A DNA stretch of 64,000 bases from Neorhizobium populisoli (GTDB lineage: Bacteria > Pseudomonadota > Alphaproteobacteria > Rhizobiales > Rhizobiaceae), in contig NZ_JAHYCB010000005.1 of NCBI RefSeq assembly GCF_019430945.1, positions 1 to 64,000 of the forward strand, read 5' to 3'. The notes under the pieces were generated by a model, which worked only from the letters and a program-made list of their open reading frames with translations, did no database searches and was not told the origin of the DNA. Each line of letters opens with the position of its first letter. Position 1 is the stretch's first letter. Positions 34,837-44,261 of this stretch are shown here, one piece after another. A program made the translations under genes and the position numbers.

Positions 34837-35474
34837 GATGCGGCTCCCGCAATCGCCGATCCGATCATCGCGTCACGGCTGACCAGCCCGGCAAGCTCTT
34901 CCTCAGCCAATCCTTCGGTGCCTTCCGGCCTCTCGGGGATGACGAGGTAACGAAGCTCGGCCGTCGAATCCCAGACGCGGATTTTCTTCTCCTCCGGCAG
35001 CGTCACGCCGAATTCCGCCAGCACGCCGCGCGGATCGATCACTGCCCGCGACCGATAGGCCGGCGCCTTGTACCAGACCGGCGGCAGGCCGAGCACGGAC
35101 CATGGGTAACAGGAGCACAGGGTGCAGACGACGAGGTTGTGGGTCTCCGGCGTATTGAACAGGGCGCGCATATGCTCGCCTTGCCGGCCGGTATATCCGA
35201 GGCTGGCAATCGCCGCCGTCGCATCCCGCTTCAGCCAGTCGGCGAAATCCGGATCAGTCCAGGCCTTTGCCACCACATGGGCGCCATTGCGCGGGCCGAT
35301 CTTCGTCTCGTAGGCCTCGACGATCGCGTCGATCGCGCCAGGATCGATCAGGCCCTTCTCGCTCAGCACGGTTTCCAGCGCCCGCACCCGTGCCTGCATG
35401 TCGCTATAGCGGTTGTCATGGTGATGATCATGGCCATGATGATCGTGGTGGTGATGGTCGTGATCGTCGTGCAT
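34833..35474 (-). CDS. Nitrile hydratase subunit alpha, cobalt type
   Basis: The 213-residue subunit carries the metal claw [10 protein letters not shown], with ligands Cys117, Cys120 and Cys122. Thr118 in the first position is the mark of the Co(III) class (Ser in the Fe class). The first 20 residues are 12 His and 6 Asp, a natural metal-binding tail rare in this family. It hydrates nitriles such as indole-3-acetonitrile in rhizobial relatives, though the substrate here is unknown. It precedes beta (4-base overlap) and follows the DUF4239 gene by 9 bases. Confidence 0.95.
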   Translation of the reverse strand: MHDDHDHHHHDHHGHDHHHDNRYSDMQARVRALETVLSEKGLIDPGAIDAIVEAYETKIGPRNGAHVVAKAWTDPDFADWLKRDATAAIASLGYTGRQGEHMRALFNTPETHNLVVCTLCSCYPWSVLGLPPVWYKAPAYRSRAVIDPRGVLAEFGVTLPEEKKIRVWDSTAELRYLVIPERPEGTEGLAEEELAGLVSRDAMIGSAIAGAAS

Positions 35475-35483
35475 GGCATTTCC

Positions 35484-36293
35484 TCAAGAGCGTGCCGGCG
35501 GCAGGCTTTTGCCGATGTCACCTTCCAGCAGATGCTGGAACGGCCTCGGCTCGAGCTTGCCCGGAGCGGCATAAGGGTTCGAAAAGGCGAAGATAAAGAA
35601 AAGAATGACGCCGGAATAGGCCCCGAACAGCGACATCAGCGCAAGATGCGCCCGCGTCGGCCGATAGACGTAGAAAGCGGCAGCCACCAAAGCTAGACCG
35701 ATCAGGGCAGGTCCCCAGAAAAGGCCCGCGAACCGGCTGACGCTCGTCTCCTCGCGAAGCTGGCGAAACCGCGCCACCGCTGTGATCCTGTCCCTCATGC
35801 GTTGGCTGAGAAAACGTTCCCGATCCGTCGTCGGCTGAAGGTTGAGAAGCCGGTCATAGACATCTTCCCACATCTGCCAGGCCTTCGGTGAAAGCCCTGC
35901 GTGATTGCCGAGCAACCGCCATTCCTCGTCGACGACAATTGTCAGGTATGTCGCCAGCCCCTGCTGTACCGGCAGGATGATTTCCCCGCCATAACGCCGG
36001 GCATCGTTGTAGACGTCCGATATGGCGATCGACTCGTCTGTCAGCACCGAGCGCACACCCTTGTAGTCATCGAGTTCCTGCGCATACACCAGACCGAGGA
36101 TAAGGCCGTGGAGCGTGGCGATGCGCACCGCGACATTGGCCGCCACGTCATGGGTTCGATCACCCTCGCCACCAGGCTGCAGCAACTGGCGGGCAATGAA
36201 ATAGCTGACCAGCACCAGCGCAATCGATGCCGATACGAAGAACAGACCGACCAGACCGGAATAGGCGAAATCAGGCAATCCAAAATCGGCCAA
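35484..36293 (-). CDS. DUF4239 (bestrophin-like) membrane protein
   Basis: The 269-residue protein has two N-terminal membrane helices (YSGLVGLFFVSASIALVLVSYF; VRIATLHGLILGLVYAQEL), a soluble helical middle, and two C-terminal helices (LFWGPALIGLALVAAAFYVY; SLFGAYSGVILFFIFAFSNPY), the plan of DUF4239. A TTG at 36293 has GGAGGGG six bases ahead and is preferred; a GTG at 36314 would place that site inside the gene. It lies between LysE and nitrile hydratase alpha with short gaps, so it is part of that operon. Function unknown. Confidence 0.8.
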   Translation of the reverse strand: MADFGLPDFAYSGLVGLFFVSASIALVLVSYFIARQLLQPGGEGDRTHDVAANVAVRIATLHGLILGLVYAQELDDYKGVRSVLTDESIAISDVYNDARRYGGEIILPVQQGLATYLTIVVDEEWRLLGNHAGLSPKAWQMWEDVYDRLLNLQPTTDRERFLSQRMRDRITAVARFRQLREETSVSRFAGLFWGPALIGLALVAAAFYVYRPTRAHLALMSLFGAYSGVILFFIFAFSNPYAAPGKLEPRPFQHLLEGDIGKSLPPARS

Positions 36294-36328
36294 TACGGGC
36301 CCCTCCGGAACCACGCGCCTGAAGACGC

Positions 36329-36922
36329 TCAGCGCAACATTGGCCAGAGGCTCGCGACAAGCAAGAGCGCCATTGTGATGTTAAACCACTTCAGCCGCAC
36401 CGGCACCGAAAGCCATTCGCGCAAGGCCGAGCCGAAACCGGCCCAGGTGGAAACGCTCGGCACGTTGACCAGCGCGAAAGCCAATCCGACCATCAGCACC
36501 GTGAAGAGGTAATAGTCCGGATTGGTGTAGGTCGCCATCGCCGTCACCGCCATCACCCAGGCCTTCGGGTTGACCCATTGGAAAGCTGCTGCCGAGAGGA
36601 ATGTCATCGGCTGCGCGCCGGTCTTGCCGTCGGAAAGGCTGCGCGACGTGCCGATCTTCCAGGCGATCCATACGAGATAGGCACCGCCGGCGAATTTCAG
36701 GATCGTGTAGACCAATGGCACCGTATGAAGCAGCGCGCCAAGCCCGAAACCGACGGCGAGCAGCAGCGTGAAGAAACCGACGCCGATGCCAAGCATATGC
36801 GGAATGGTGCGGGTAAAGCCGAAATTCACGCCCGATGCGAAGAGCATCATGTTGTTCGGCCCCGGCGTGATCGAGGTCGTGAAGGCAAACAGGATGAGAG
36901 CCAGAAATGTTTCCAGCGGCAT
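36329..36922 (-). CDS. LysE family amino acid exporter
   Basis: The 197-residue inner-membrane protein has six helices and the LysE/RhtB hallmark [19 protein letters not shown] near residue 18, with [20 protein letters not shown] in the second half. It exports amino acids or similar amphipathic small molecules. GGGAG lies 5 bases before the ATG at 36922. It is the first gene of the run leading into nitrile hydratase, 35 bases before the next start. Confidence 0.92.
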   Translation of the reverse strand: MPLETFLALILFAFTTSITPGPNNMMLFASGVNFGFTRTIPHMLGIGVGFFTLLLAVGFGLGALLHTVPLVYTILKFAGGAYLVWIAWKIGTSRSLSDGKTGAQPMTFLSAAAFQWVNPKAWVMAVTAMATYTNPDYYLFTVLMVGLAFALVNVPSVSTWAGFGSALREWLSVPVRLKWFNITMALLLVASLWPMLR

Positions 36923-37090
36923 GAAATCTCCCAGAATGCCAAATTGTCCCATATGCCGTCTCTTATGGCGGACGGCCTGTGTCTCCGTGATAGGATCGTT
37001 GTGGATGATCTTCAAGCGGAACTTGGAACCTGCGGCAAAAGCCATATCTGTTTACGACATGTCCGCTCCCATGCCACGCGCGAGGTCAAT

Positions 37091-37933
37091 ATGCCCGAAA
37101 TCCCAACCGTCATGCTGCCCTCCGGCATTTCCGTTCCGGCCCTCGGCCTCGGCACCTGGAACATGGGCGAGGATGCCCGCAAGGCGGCGATTGAAATCGA
37201 GAGCCTGAAGCGTGGCCTCGATCTCGGCATGACGCTGATCGACACGGCGGAAATGTATGGCGAAGGCGGCGCCGAAAAAGTCACCGGCCAGGCGATCGCC
37301 GGCCGCCGCGACGAGGTGTTTCTCGTCAGCAAGGTCTATCCCTGGAATGCCTACCGCAAGGGCGTCATCGAAGCCTGCGAGCGCAGCCTTGGCCGGCTAA
37401 AGACCGATCGCCTCGACCTCTACCTTCTCCACTGGCGTGGTGAGCATCCATTGGCGGAAACCGTCGCCGGCTTCGAAGAACTGCGAAAGGCCGGCAAGAT
37501 CGGCGCCTGGGGCGTCTCGAACTTCGACCTCGACGACATGGAAGAGCTGATGCGGGTGCCGGATGGAGAAAACTGCGCCGCCAACCAGGTCCTCTACAAT
37601 CTCTCCCGCCGCGGCATCGAATACGATCTCCTGCCCTGGTGCCAGGAGCAAAACATCCCCATCATGGCCTATTCGCCGATCGAACAGGGCCGTATCCTGC
37701 GAAATGGCGAACTGATCCGCATCGCCAAGGCTTATCAGGCGACGCCAGCGCAGGTCGCCCTTGCCTTCCTGCTGGAACGCGACGGCGTCATCGCCATCCC
37801 GAAATCTGCCAGCCCGGACCGCACCGCGGAAAATGCAGCGGCAGTCGAACTCGACCTGAGCGACGAGGACCTGTCCGCCCTCGATATCGCCTTCCCGCCG
37901 CCGGAGCGTAAGCGTTCACTGGAAATGCTTTAG
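37091..37933 (+). CDS. Aldo/keto reductase
   Basis: The 280-residue enzyme shows the AKR tetrad: Asp and Tyr in [14 protein letters not shown], Lys in [11 protein letters not shown] and His in [18 protein letters not shown] site elements are [17 protein letters not shown] and [16 protein letters not shown]. It reduces aldehydes or ketones; the substrate is unknown. GAGG precedes the ATG. It is divergent from LysE and its stop overlaps the convergent KpsC-like gene by 4 bases. Confidence 0.93.
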   Translation: MPEIPTVMLPSGISVPALGLGTWNMGEDARKAAIEIESLKRGLDLGMTLIDTAEMYGEGGAEKVTGQAIAGRRDEVFLVSKVYPWNAYRKGVIEACERSLGRLKTDRLDLYLLHWRGEHPLAETVAGFEELRKAGKIGAWGVSNFDLDDMEELMRVPDGENCAANQVLYNLSRRGIEYDLLPWCQEQNIPIMAYSPIEQGRILRNGELIRIAKAYQATPAQVALAFLLERDGVIAIPKSASPDRTAENAAAVELDLSDEDLSALDIAFPPPERKRSLEML

Positions 37934-38940
37934 TCGATATCGAGTGCGTGTCGCTCGGCGGCCAGCGTCTCGATCGCCTTGAACACATCGATCTCCTGCC
38001 AGTCCGTCGTATCGCGATAAGACGGGTAGAGCGAGAAAGCCGCGGCGACGAGTTGATCGCAGCTTGGCCGAGCCTGGCGGCGCGTCAACATCGCTTTCGA
38101 AGCCACGCCAAGCCGGTCTTCGGTGAGTCCCCAGCCGGAATAGAAGGGCGCTCCGTAGCAGCGCACCGGAATGCCGCGCAGCATAGCATCGAGGCCGAAC
38201 TGGCTGGATACCGTCCAGACCTCGTCGATGACCGACAGAACGGAATCGACGGAGACGGCATCCGACATCAGGATGACGCCTGGCGTCTGCGCCGCTCTTT
38301 CGGTGAGGTATCCCTTGCGAAAGCCGGCCATGACATCCGGATGGGTGCGCACCACACATTGCGCGCCGCTCGCCACCGCATCCTCGAGCATCCGCGAAAA
38401 GCTTTCCTCGGAACCGCCGGACATCGGTACGGACACATCGCCGAACACCTGGTCGATCAACAGGACGCGCCGGCGTGTCGTCGGTTCAAGTTTTGGCTCG
38501 CGATGCGGCAGGTTGTTGTATTTGGACAGCTTTTCGCGCACCAGCGCGTCACGGATATCGGCACCAAGTGCGACTATATCCATCTTGGCCGAGGCCGCGA
38601 TCAAGCGCTCCAGTCGCGTTTCCCGCGAAGCATTCACCGGCATGCCGAGATCGTCAGCCTGAATGGAAATCGGCAAGGTATTTTCCTTGCCGAGCCCCAC
38701 CGAACGAAGAAACCCATCCTCCAGAAACCAGGAACGCACCCCCCGCAACGTTGCGATCATCCGCGCAGTTTTGGCGGGAATGCGCCCGCCCCACAGGATG
38801 ATACCCCGAATGCCTGGCGAAAACGTAGTCTCTAGTTTTTCGATACCAAAATGGTGGCACAGCCAGGGCTGGGACTGACGGACATAGAATGTGGCGCCCA
38901 GACGAGCGCCACGGGGCGGAAACCAGTCCTTCTGCAACAC
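37930..38940 (-). CDS. KpsC-like capsular polysaccharide (Kdo) transferase-type protein
   Basis: The 336-residue protein matches one half of KpsC/LipA-type capsule proteins, which add beta-Kdo residues to the lipid anchor: [27 protein letters not shown] (conserved Glu-Asp-Gly-Phe), [28 protein letters not shown] and [28 protein letters not shown] (in parts). Full KpsC has two such domains in one chain, so this is the single-domain form. The GTG start has AGGGGAG upstream. It lies 18 bases behind ilvH and probably shares its transcript. Confidence 0.85.
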   Translation of the reverse strand: MLQKDWFPPRGARLGATFYVRQSQPWLCHHFGIEKLETTFSPGIRGIILWGGRIPAKTARMIATLRGVRSWFLEDGFLRSVGLGKENTLPISIQADDLGMPVNASRETRLERLIAASAKMDIVALGADIRDALVREKLSKYNNLPHREPKLEPTTRRRVLLIDQVFGDVSVPMSGGSEESFSRMLEDAVASGAQCVVRTHPDVMAGFRKGYLTERAAQTPGVILMSDAVSVDSVLSVIDEVWTVSSQFGLDAMLRGIPVRCYGAPFYSGWGLTEDRLGVASKAMLTRRQARPSCDQLVAAAFSLYPSYRDTTDWQEIDVFKAIETLAAERHALDID

Positions 38941-38958
38941 CGGCTCCCCTCTAAAGTC

Positions 38959-39531
38959 CTACATGCCCTGCGGGCCGCGGTTCATCGCGGCAATACCGGT
39001 GCGGCAGACTTCAATCAAGCCGAGCGGCTTCATGATCGCCACGAACTGGTCGATCTTGGAGGACTTGCCGGTGATTTCCAGGATGAAATGCTCGACCGTC
39101 GCATCGACGACCTTGGCGTGGAAGGCGTCGGCCAGACGCAGCGTCTCGGCGCGGCGGTCGCCGGTACCGACGACCTTTACTAGGGCGACCTCACGTTCGA
39201 TCGGGCGTTCCTGGCCGAGATCCTTGGCACGAACCGAAAGATCGACGACACGATGCACCGGCACGATGCGCTCCAGCTGCGCCTTGATCTGCTCCAGCAC
39301 GGTCGGCGTGCCGCGGGTGACGATCGTGATGCGGGATAGGTGAGCTTCGTGTTCCGTTTCCGAGACCGTCAGGCTTTCGATATTGTAGCCGCGGCCGGAG
39401 AACAGGCCGATGACGCGGGCGAGAACGCCCGGTTCATTGGCGACGAGAACCGAAAGCGTATGGCTTTCTGCCTTGGCCGTTTCCGGAGCGATGAAATAGG
39501 CCGAGCCGGTCGGCTGCTGATGCGCATTCAT
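38959..39531 (-). CDS. ilvH: Acetolactate synthase small (regulatory) subunit
   Basis: The 190-residue subunit binds valine through an N-terminal ACT domain (HTLSVLVANEPGVLARVIGLFSGRGYNIESLTVS in parts) and stimulates the catalytic subunit. The C-terminal domain (ALVKVVGTGDRRAETLRLADAF) is also typical. It follows ilvI by 49 bases on the same transcript, under control of the ilvI attenuator. Confidence 0.97.
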   Translation of the reverse strand: MNAHQQPTGSAYFIAPETAKAESHTLSVLVANEPGVLARVIGLFSGRGYNIESLTVSETEHEAHLSRITIVTRGTPTVLEQIKAQLERIVPVHRVVDLSVRAKDLGQERPIEREVALVKVVGTGDRRAETLRLADAFHAKVVDATVEHFILEITGKSSKIDQFVAIMKPLGLIEVCRTGIAAMNRGPQGM

Positions 39532-39580
39532 GGGTTTGGGTCCGTTTCCTCAGAATTCTGTTTAAAAGGAGCAGCCCGTC

Positions 39581-41377
39581 TCAGACGAGCTGACGGCCCT
39601 TCGCGTCGATGGCATTGGCAACCGCTTCGTCGGTCGCTTCGTCCGGCAGCAGCATCTCGTTATGCGCCTTGCCCGACGGGATCATCGGGAAGCAGTTGGC
39701 GAGGTTGGCGACACGGCAATCGAAGATGACCGGGCGCTTCACCGCGATCATTTCCTCGATCTTGCCATCCAGCTCCTTCGGATCGTCGCAATACAGGCCG
39801 ACCGCGCCATAGGCTTCCGCCAGCTTGACGAAGTCAGGCATGGCTTCCGTATAGGAATTCGACAGGCGGTTGCCGTGCAGCAGCTGCTGCCACTGGCGGA
39901 CCATGCCCATATACTGGTTGTTGAGGATGAAGATCTTGACCGGCAGGTTATGCTGGATGGCGCAGGACATTTCCTGGATGCACATCTGGATCGAAGCATC
40001 GCCCGCAACGTCGATAACGAGGGCGTCCGGATGCGCCACCTGCACGCCGATCGCCGCCGGGAAGCCGTAACCCATCGTGCCGAGGCCACCCGACGTCATC
40101 CAGCGGTTCGGCTCTTCGAAATCGAGGAACTGCGCGGCCCACATCTGGTGCTGGCCGACTTCGGTGGTGATGTAGGTATTGTGGCCCTTGGTCAACTCGT
40201 GCAGACGCTGCAGCGCGTATTGCGGCATGATGACGTCGTTGGAGTTCTTGTAGGAGAACGACTTGCGGGCGCGCCAGCGGGCGATGTTCTGCCACCATTC
40301 CTCGGTCTGTGTCTTGGCGGGCTTTGCCGGCAGCGCACGCCACAGGCGAACCATGTCGGACAGGACCTTGGCGACATCGCCGACGATCGGGATATCGACA
40401 TGCACGTTCTTGTTGATCGACGACGGATCGATATCGATATGGACCTTGCGGGAGTTCGGCGAAAACGCATTGAGGCGGCCGGTAATACGGTCGTCGAAAC
40501 GGGCGCCGACGCAGATCATCACGTCGCAATCATGCATCGCTATATTGGCTTCGTAGGAACCGTGCATGCCCAGCATGCCGAGCCAGTTCTTGCCGGATGC
40601 CGGATAGGCGCCGAGGCCCATCAGCGTCGAGGTGATCGGGAAGTCGGTCAGTTCCACCAGTTCGCGCAGCAGCCGCGAGGCTTCCGGACCGGAATTGATG
40701 ACGCCGCCGCCGGTATAGAGGATCGGCCTGCGGGCAGACGCCATCAGCTCGACAGCCGCCTGGATGGCATTGATATCGCCCTGCACTTTCGGCTGGTAGC
40801 TGACATTGGCAACGGTTTCCGGCTTCGGCGTATAGGTGCCGGTGGCGAACTGGATGTCCTTCGGAACGTCGACGACGACCGGACCCGGACGGCCGGTCTG
40901 GGCGATACGGAACGCTTCGTGGATGATGCCGGCCAGCTCGTTGACGTCCTTCACCAGCCAGTTGTGCTTGGTGCAGGGCCGGGTAATGCCGACCGTGTCG
41001 CATTCCTGGAACGCGTCGGAGCCGATCAGCGACGTCGGAACCTGACCGGAAATGCAGACGAGCGGAACCGAATCCATCAGCGCGTCCTGCAGCGGGGTGA
41101 CGGCATTCGTCGCGCCCGGGCCGGACGTTACCAGCATGACGCCGACCTTGCCGGTCGAGCGGGCATAACCTTCGGCCGCATGGCCGGCACCCTGCTCATG
41201 GCGCACGAGAATGTGCTGGATATCTTCCTGTTGGAAGATCTCGTCATAGATCGGCAGAACCGCGCCGCCGGGATACCCGAAGATATGCTCGACGCCGTTA
41301 TCCTTCAGTGCCTTGAGGACGATCTCTGCGCCAGTCATTCGATTGCTGTCTGGCTGTTGGTTGCTGCTGTCCGTCAT
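39581..41377 (-). CDS. ilvI: Acetolactate synthase large (catalytic) subunit
   Basis: The 598-residue thiamine diphosphate enzyme makes acetolactate and acetohydroxybutyrate, the first common step to valine, leucine and isoleucine. It has the catalytic Glu in HEQGAGHAAEGYARSTGKVG, the FAD region GLGAYPASGKNWLGMLGMHG and the TPP/Mg2+ motif GDASIQMCIQEMSCAIQHNLPVKIFILNN. The ATG at 41377 begins MTDSSNQQ, the usual disordered start; a longer frame into the leader is not used. Expression is controlled by the attenuator at 41441-41555. Confidence 0.97.
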   Translation of the reverse strand: MTDSSNQQPDSNRMTGAEIVLKALKDNGVEHIFGYPGGAVLPIYDEIFQQEDIQHILVRHEQGAGHAAEGYARSTGKVGVMLVTSGPGATNAVTPLQDALMDSVPLVCISGQVPTSLIGSDAFQECDTVGITRPCTKHNWLVKDVNELAGIIHEAFRIAQTGRPGPVVVDVPKDIQFATGTYTPKPETVANVSYQPKVQGDINAIQAAVELMASARRPILYTGGGVINSGPEASRLLRELVELTDFPITSTLMGLGAYPASGKNWLGMLGMHGSYEANIAMHDCDVMICVGARFDDRITGRLNAFSPNSRKVHIDIDPSSINKNVHVDIPIVGDVAKVLSDMVRLWRALPAKPAKTQTEEWWQNIARWRARKSFSYKNSNDVIMPQYALQRLHELTKGHNTYITTEVGQHQMWAAQFLDFEEPNRWMTSGGLGTMGYGFPAAIGVQVAHPDALVIDVAGDASIQMCIQEMSCAIQHNLPVKIFILNNQYMGMVRQWQQLLHGNRLSNSYTEAMPDFVKLAEAYGAVGLYCDDPKELDGKIEEMIAVKRPVIFDCRVANLANCFPMIPSGKAHNEMLLPDEATDEAVANAIDAKGRQLV

Positions 41378-41440
41378 AGTTCTGGTCCATTCGCTGCTGG
41401 ATTTTTGACCGGCGGCTCCTCCGAGCCGGTTTGAAGGCAT

Positions 41441-41464
41441 AAAAAAAGGCCCCTTGAGGAGCCT
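41441..41464 (-). terminator. Attenuator terminator of the ilvI leader
   Basis: On the minus strand AGGCTCC-TCAA-GGGGCCT folds into a 7-bp stem followed directly by seven T. It stands between the leader peptide and ilvI, so it is an intrinsic terminator inside the leader. A larger hairpin (41473-41520) precedes it, as in classic ribosome-mediated attenuation. Confidence 0.85.
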
Positions 41465-41472
41465 GTCTTTCC

Positions 41473-41520
41473 GCGCATGGGTGGCTGTCGCCGGACGGTT
41501 ACACCGTCCTGCCCATGCGC
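41473..41520 (-). promoter_or_regulatory. Pause/anti-terminator hairpin of the ilvI leader
   Basis: GCGCATGGG pairs with CCCATGCGC to close a 48-base structure, and inside it GGACGGT pairs with ACCGTCC around the leader stop codon. It covers the end of the leader peptide, so a ribosome stalled at the Ile/Leu/Val codons or one stopped at TAA would change the fold. Confidence 0.7.
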
Positions 41521-41555
41521 GTTCCCACCACAATAAGAGCGATCGAAATTTTCAT
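41499..41555 (-). CDS. ilvI leader peptide (branched-chain attenuation)
   Basis: An 18-codon frame encodes MKISIALIVVGTRMGRTV. Seven of 18 residues are Ile, Leu or Val, with a run I-x-L-I-V-V, which is how ribosomes would sense shortage of these charged tRNAs. The product is known only from sequence. It ends in the loop of the following hairpin. There is no ribosome binding site, and the promoter in front would start transcription at about the ATG, so the mRNA would be leaderless, as described for the trp leader of Sinorhizobium. Confidence 0.85.
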   Translation of the reverse strand: MKISIALIVVGTRMGRTV

Positions 41556-41563
41556 GGGTCGGA

Positions 41564-41592
41564 GTGTTAGCCAGATAAATGTCATTCGTCAA
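41564..41592 (-). promoter_or_regulatory. Promoter of the ilvI leader transcript
   Basis: On the minus strand TTGACG (41592-41587) and TAACAC (41569-41564) are separated by 17 bases. The -35 box is near consensus and the -10 box is weak. Only 8 bases separate the -10 box from the leader ATG. Confidence 0.6.
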
Positions 41593-41774
41593 CGCGCCCT
41601 GCCCCAAAAAACGTCATCCCTCTGATTTTGCTGCATTCAGGCAGCCTGATAAAGGCGTCCCTCCTACACCAGTTGTTAAGCCCCGGTGCATATAGTCTCA
41701 TCATTTGGTGGGTAGCGACCCGACGGATGAGCCCTATGACCCGATCCGCCACCCCGATGACAGGGGCCTGATGT

Positions 41775-43919
41775 TTGTTGAATAATGATCTCCACCGTTC
41801 AGTGTCCGCCGGAGAGCAGGACCGTCGCGACCTTTACAAGCCGGGAAACCGCAACCTTGGCCGCGTCATCGCCTGCAATGGTTCGCATGCGACGATTTCG
41901 GCCGTCGCGGAAAATGGAGAAACCGATCTCACGGAACTCTGGTCCGTCGGCCGCTTGATCTCGATCACCGTCGATGAAAACCGTGTGGTAGCGCTGGCTT
42001 ACGCCATGAAGACGGGTGAAAAAGGCTGGGACGAAGGCCAGGACACCACGTTTCATATCGAAGTCGAACTGCTCGGCGAAGTCCGCAAGGGCCAGGATGG
42101 CCGTGACGAATTCTCCCGCGGCATCTCGCGTTATCCCTATCTCGGCGCTATCGCCCACCGCATCCGCGCCGCCGATCTGCTGCGCATCTACGATACCGGC
42201 AAGAGCGATACCTGCGTGGTCGGCAAGCTCACCCAGGACGAAACGATCGATGCGACGATCCATATTCCGTCGATGCTCTCCAAACATTTCGCCATCGTCG
42301 GCTCGACCGGCGTCGGCAAATCGACGGCCGTCTCGCTGCTGCTGCACAAGGCTATCGAATCGGATCCGAAACTTCGCGTCCTGATTCTCGATCCGCACAA
42401 CGAATTTGCCGCCGCCTTTCCGGACCACGCGGTCGTCATCGACACGGATACGCTCGACCTGCCCTTTTGGCTGATGCGGCTCGAAGAATTTTCGGAAGTC
42501 GTGTTCCGCGGCCGTCCTGCGGTGGCCGAAGAACTAGACATCCTGCGCGATGTGATCCCGGAAGCCAAACGCGCCTTCCGCGGCAGCGACTCTTCGCTGA
42601 TGCGCCGCGCGACGGAAAAGAGTTCGATCACCGCCGATACGCCGGTGCCCTATCGCATGGCCGATCTTCTGGCGCTGATCGACGAGCGCATCGGCCGCCT
42701 GGAAGGCCGCAGCGACAAACCGTTCCTGCGCTCCTTGAAGATGCGCATCATGTCGGCGATCAACGACCCGCGCTATCATTTCATGTTCTCCAACAACACG
42801 ATCAACGACACGATCATGGAGACGATCGCCTATATCTTCCGCATTCCGGGCGGCGACCGGCCGATCTCGACCTTCCAGCTCGCCGGCATCCCATCCGAGG
42901 TGGTCAACTCGGTCGCCTCGATCCTCTGCCGCATGGCTTTCGAACTGGCGCTCTGGAGCAATGGCGGCATCCATATGCTGGTCGTCTGCGAAGAGGCGCA
43001 CCGTTATGTGCCCGCCGACCGCGATCTCGGTTTCTTCCCGACCCGCCAGGCGATCTCGCGTATCGCCAAGGAAGGCCGCAAATACGGCGTCTCGCTCGGC
43101 GTCATCACCCAGCGCCCCGGCGAACTCGACCAGACGATTCTCTCGCAGTGCTCGACGCTGTTCGCCATGCGTCTTTCCAACGACCGCGACCAGGAAATCA
43201 TCAAGTCGGCCATTCCGAACTCGTCGATCTCCACCACGAGTTTCCTCTCCTCGATCGGCAATGGTGAGGCGATCGCCTTCGGCGAAGCGATTGCAGTGCC
43301 GATGCGCATGAAATTCGCCCGCGTCGAAAAACGCTATCTCCCGATGGCCAATGGCGTGGTCGACAAGGGAACCGAGGAAACACCCGATACGGTCGATCTG
43401 CGCACCATAGTGGCCCGCATGCGCGCCGTCAGCGGCCCGGATATCTCCGCCTTCCAGCAAAGCTACGGCACCGCGAATCCGGCCTTTGTCGAAAACGCAC
43501 CCGAAGCCGAGGAGATGGATGACGACTTCCCTCCGGCAAACGATGCGGAAATGGAACGCTGGAGCCAGGAGCTGCGCACCACCGGCCATGTCTCCTTGAG
43601 CTCGGCCGCGACGCCGCCGCTGGCTCAGACCCAGCCGTCCTACGCGCAACCTGCACCGGCCCGGCCGACCCAGCCGGAGCCCTATCGCCCCGATATGCTG
43701 CCCCGCACCTCGGCTCCCGAACCGGCAGCGGCACCCCGCCCGGATCGTTTCGCCGATCTTCGCCGCGAACGCTCCATCGACAATCCGCCGCCGACGTTCC
43801 AGCGCCCCGCGCCGCCTGCAGACAATGCGCCGCGGCCCAATCCGCTGCTGCGCCGCGAAGGATCGCTGCGTGAAAGCCTGCTCAAGAAGCCGCTCAGCAG
43901 CCTTTACGACAAGGATTGA
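41775..43919 (+). CDS. HerA/FtsK-like ATPase (DUF87 family)
   Basis: The 714-residue protein has an N-terminal beta-barrel HAS-like domain (residues about 20-150), then an ATPase core with Walker A IVGSTGVGKSTAVSLLLH (GSTGVGKS at 176-183), Walker B VVCEEAHRYVP and SQCSTLFAMRLSNDRDQEI. From about residue 590 the tail is Pro/Ala-rich and disordered. HerA-type hexamers translocate DNA; no NurA nuclease gene is nearby. The TTG start has AGGGG 8 bases ahead (an ATG at 41771 is out of frame). Confidence 0.87.
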   Translation: MLNNDLHRSVSAGEQDRRDLYKPGNRNLGRVIACNGSHATISAVAENGETDLTELWSVGRLISITVDENRVVALAYAMKTGEKGWDEGQDTTFHIEVELLGEVRKGQDGRDEFSRGISRYPYLGAIAHRIRAADLLRIYDTGKSDTCVVGKLTQDETIDATIHIPSMLSKHFAIVGSTGVGKSTAVSLLLHKAIESDPKLRVLILDPHNEFAAAFPDHAVVIDTDTLDLPFWLMRLEEFSEVVFRGRPAVAEELDILRDVIPEAKRAFRGSDSSLMRRATEKSSITADTPVPYRMADLLALIDERIGRLEGRSDKPFLRSLKMRIMSAINDPRYHFMFSNNTINDTIMETIAYIFRIPGGDRPISTFQLAGIPSEVVNSVASILCRMAFELALWSNGGIHMLVVCEEAHRYVPADRDLGFFPTRQAISRIAKEGRKYGVSLGVITQRPGELDQTILSQCSTLFAMRLSNDRDQEIIKSAIPNSSISTTSFLSSIGNGEAIAFGEAIAVPMRMKFARVEKRYLPMANGVVDKGTEETPDTVDLRTIVARMRAVSGPDISAFQQSYGTANPAFVENAPEAEEMDDDFPPANDAEMERWSQELRTTGHVSLSSAATPPLAQTQPSYAQPAPARPTQPEPYRPDMLPRTSAPEPAAAPRPDRFADLRRERSIDNPPPTFQRPAPPADNAPRPNPLLRREGSLRESLLKKPLSSLYDKD

Positions 43920-43922
43920 GTG

Positions 43923-44171
43923 TCATTGCGCTTTCTTGACTGATGCGGCGATAACCCCAAGATGTCGCTCGATCATGACGAGCAAAGCAATCGTGCCGCA
44001 CACAAGTGCCGCAACGATCAATCCCACGACCCCACCCAAAATGGCCCCCGCCAAGGATGACCCGCCTTGCGCAGAAACCATTTCGGTTCCTGAAAAGGTC
44101 GCCAGCGCGATAATGATGATTGCAACGACCGCGTTGATCGAAGCCAAGGTTTTCGCCAGAAAATTATTCAT
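43923..44171 (-). CDS. Small membrane protein, unknown
   Basis: The 82-residue protein has two hydrophobic segments (INAVVAIIIIALATF; GAILGGVVGLIVAALVCGTIALLVMI) around a short Gly/Ser loop and a basic C-terminus, so it is an inner-membrane hairpin protein. No family recognised. Its end meets the convergent ATPase gene end 3 bases away; a GGGGAGTCTCC stretch precedes the ATG. Confidence 0.65.
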   Translation of the reverse strand: MNNFLAKTLASINAVVAIIIIALATFSGTEMVSAQGGSSLAGAILGGVVGLIVAALVCGTIALLVMIERHLGVIAASVKKAQ

Positions 44172-44261
44172 GGAGACTCCCCAACCACCGGATACAGCCC
44201 TGAGAGCGATATGCGATTCGCAGGCTTAAATCCCTGATTGTGGGCCTTGAAGCGCCAGGGG

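Noticed and set aside
35400..35475. The CAT/ATG-rich tract at the start of nitrile hydratase alpha as a DNA repeat
   Set aside because: It is the His/Asp codon run of the protein's N-terminus and does not recur elsewhere in the window.
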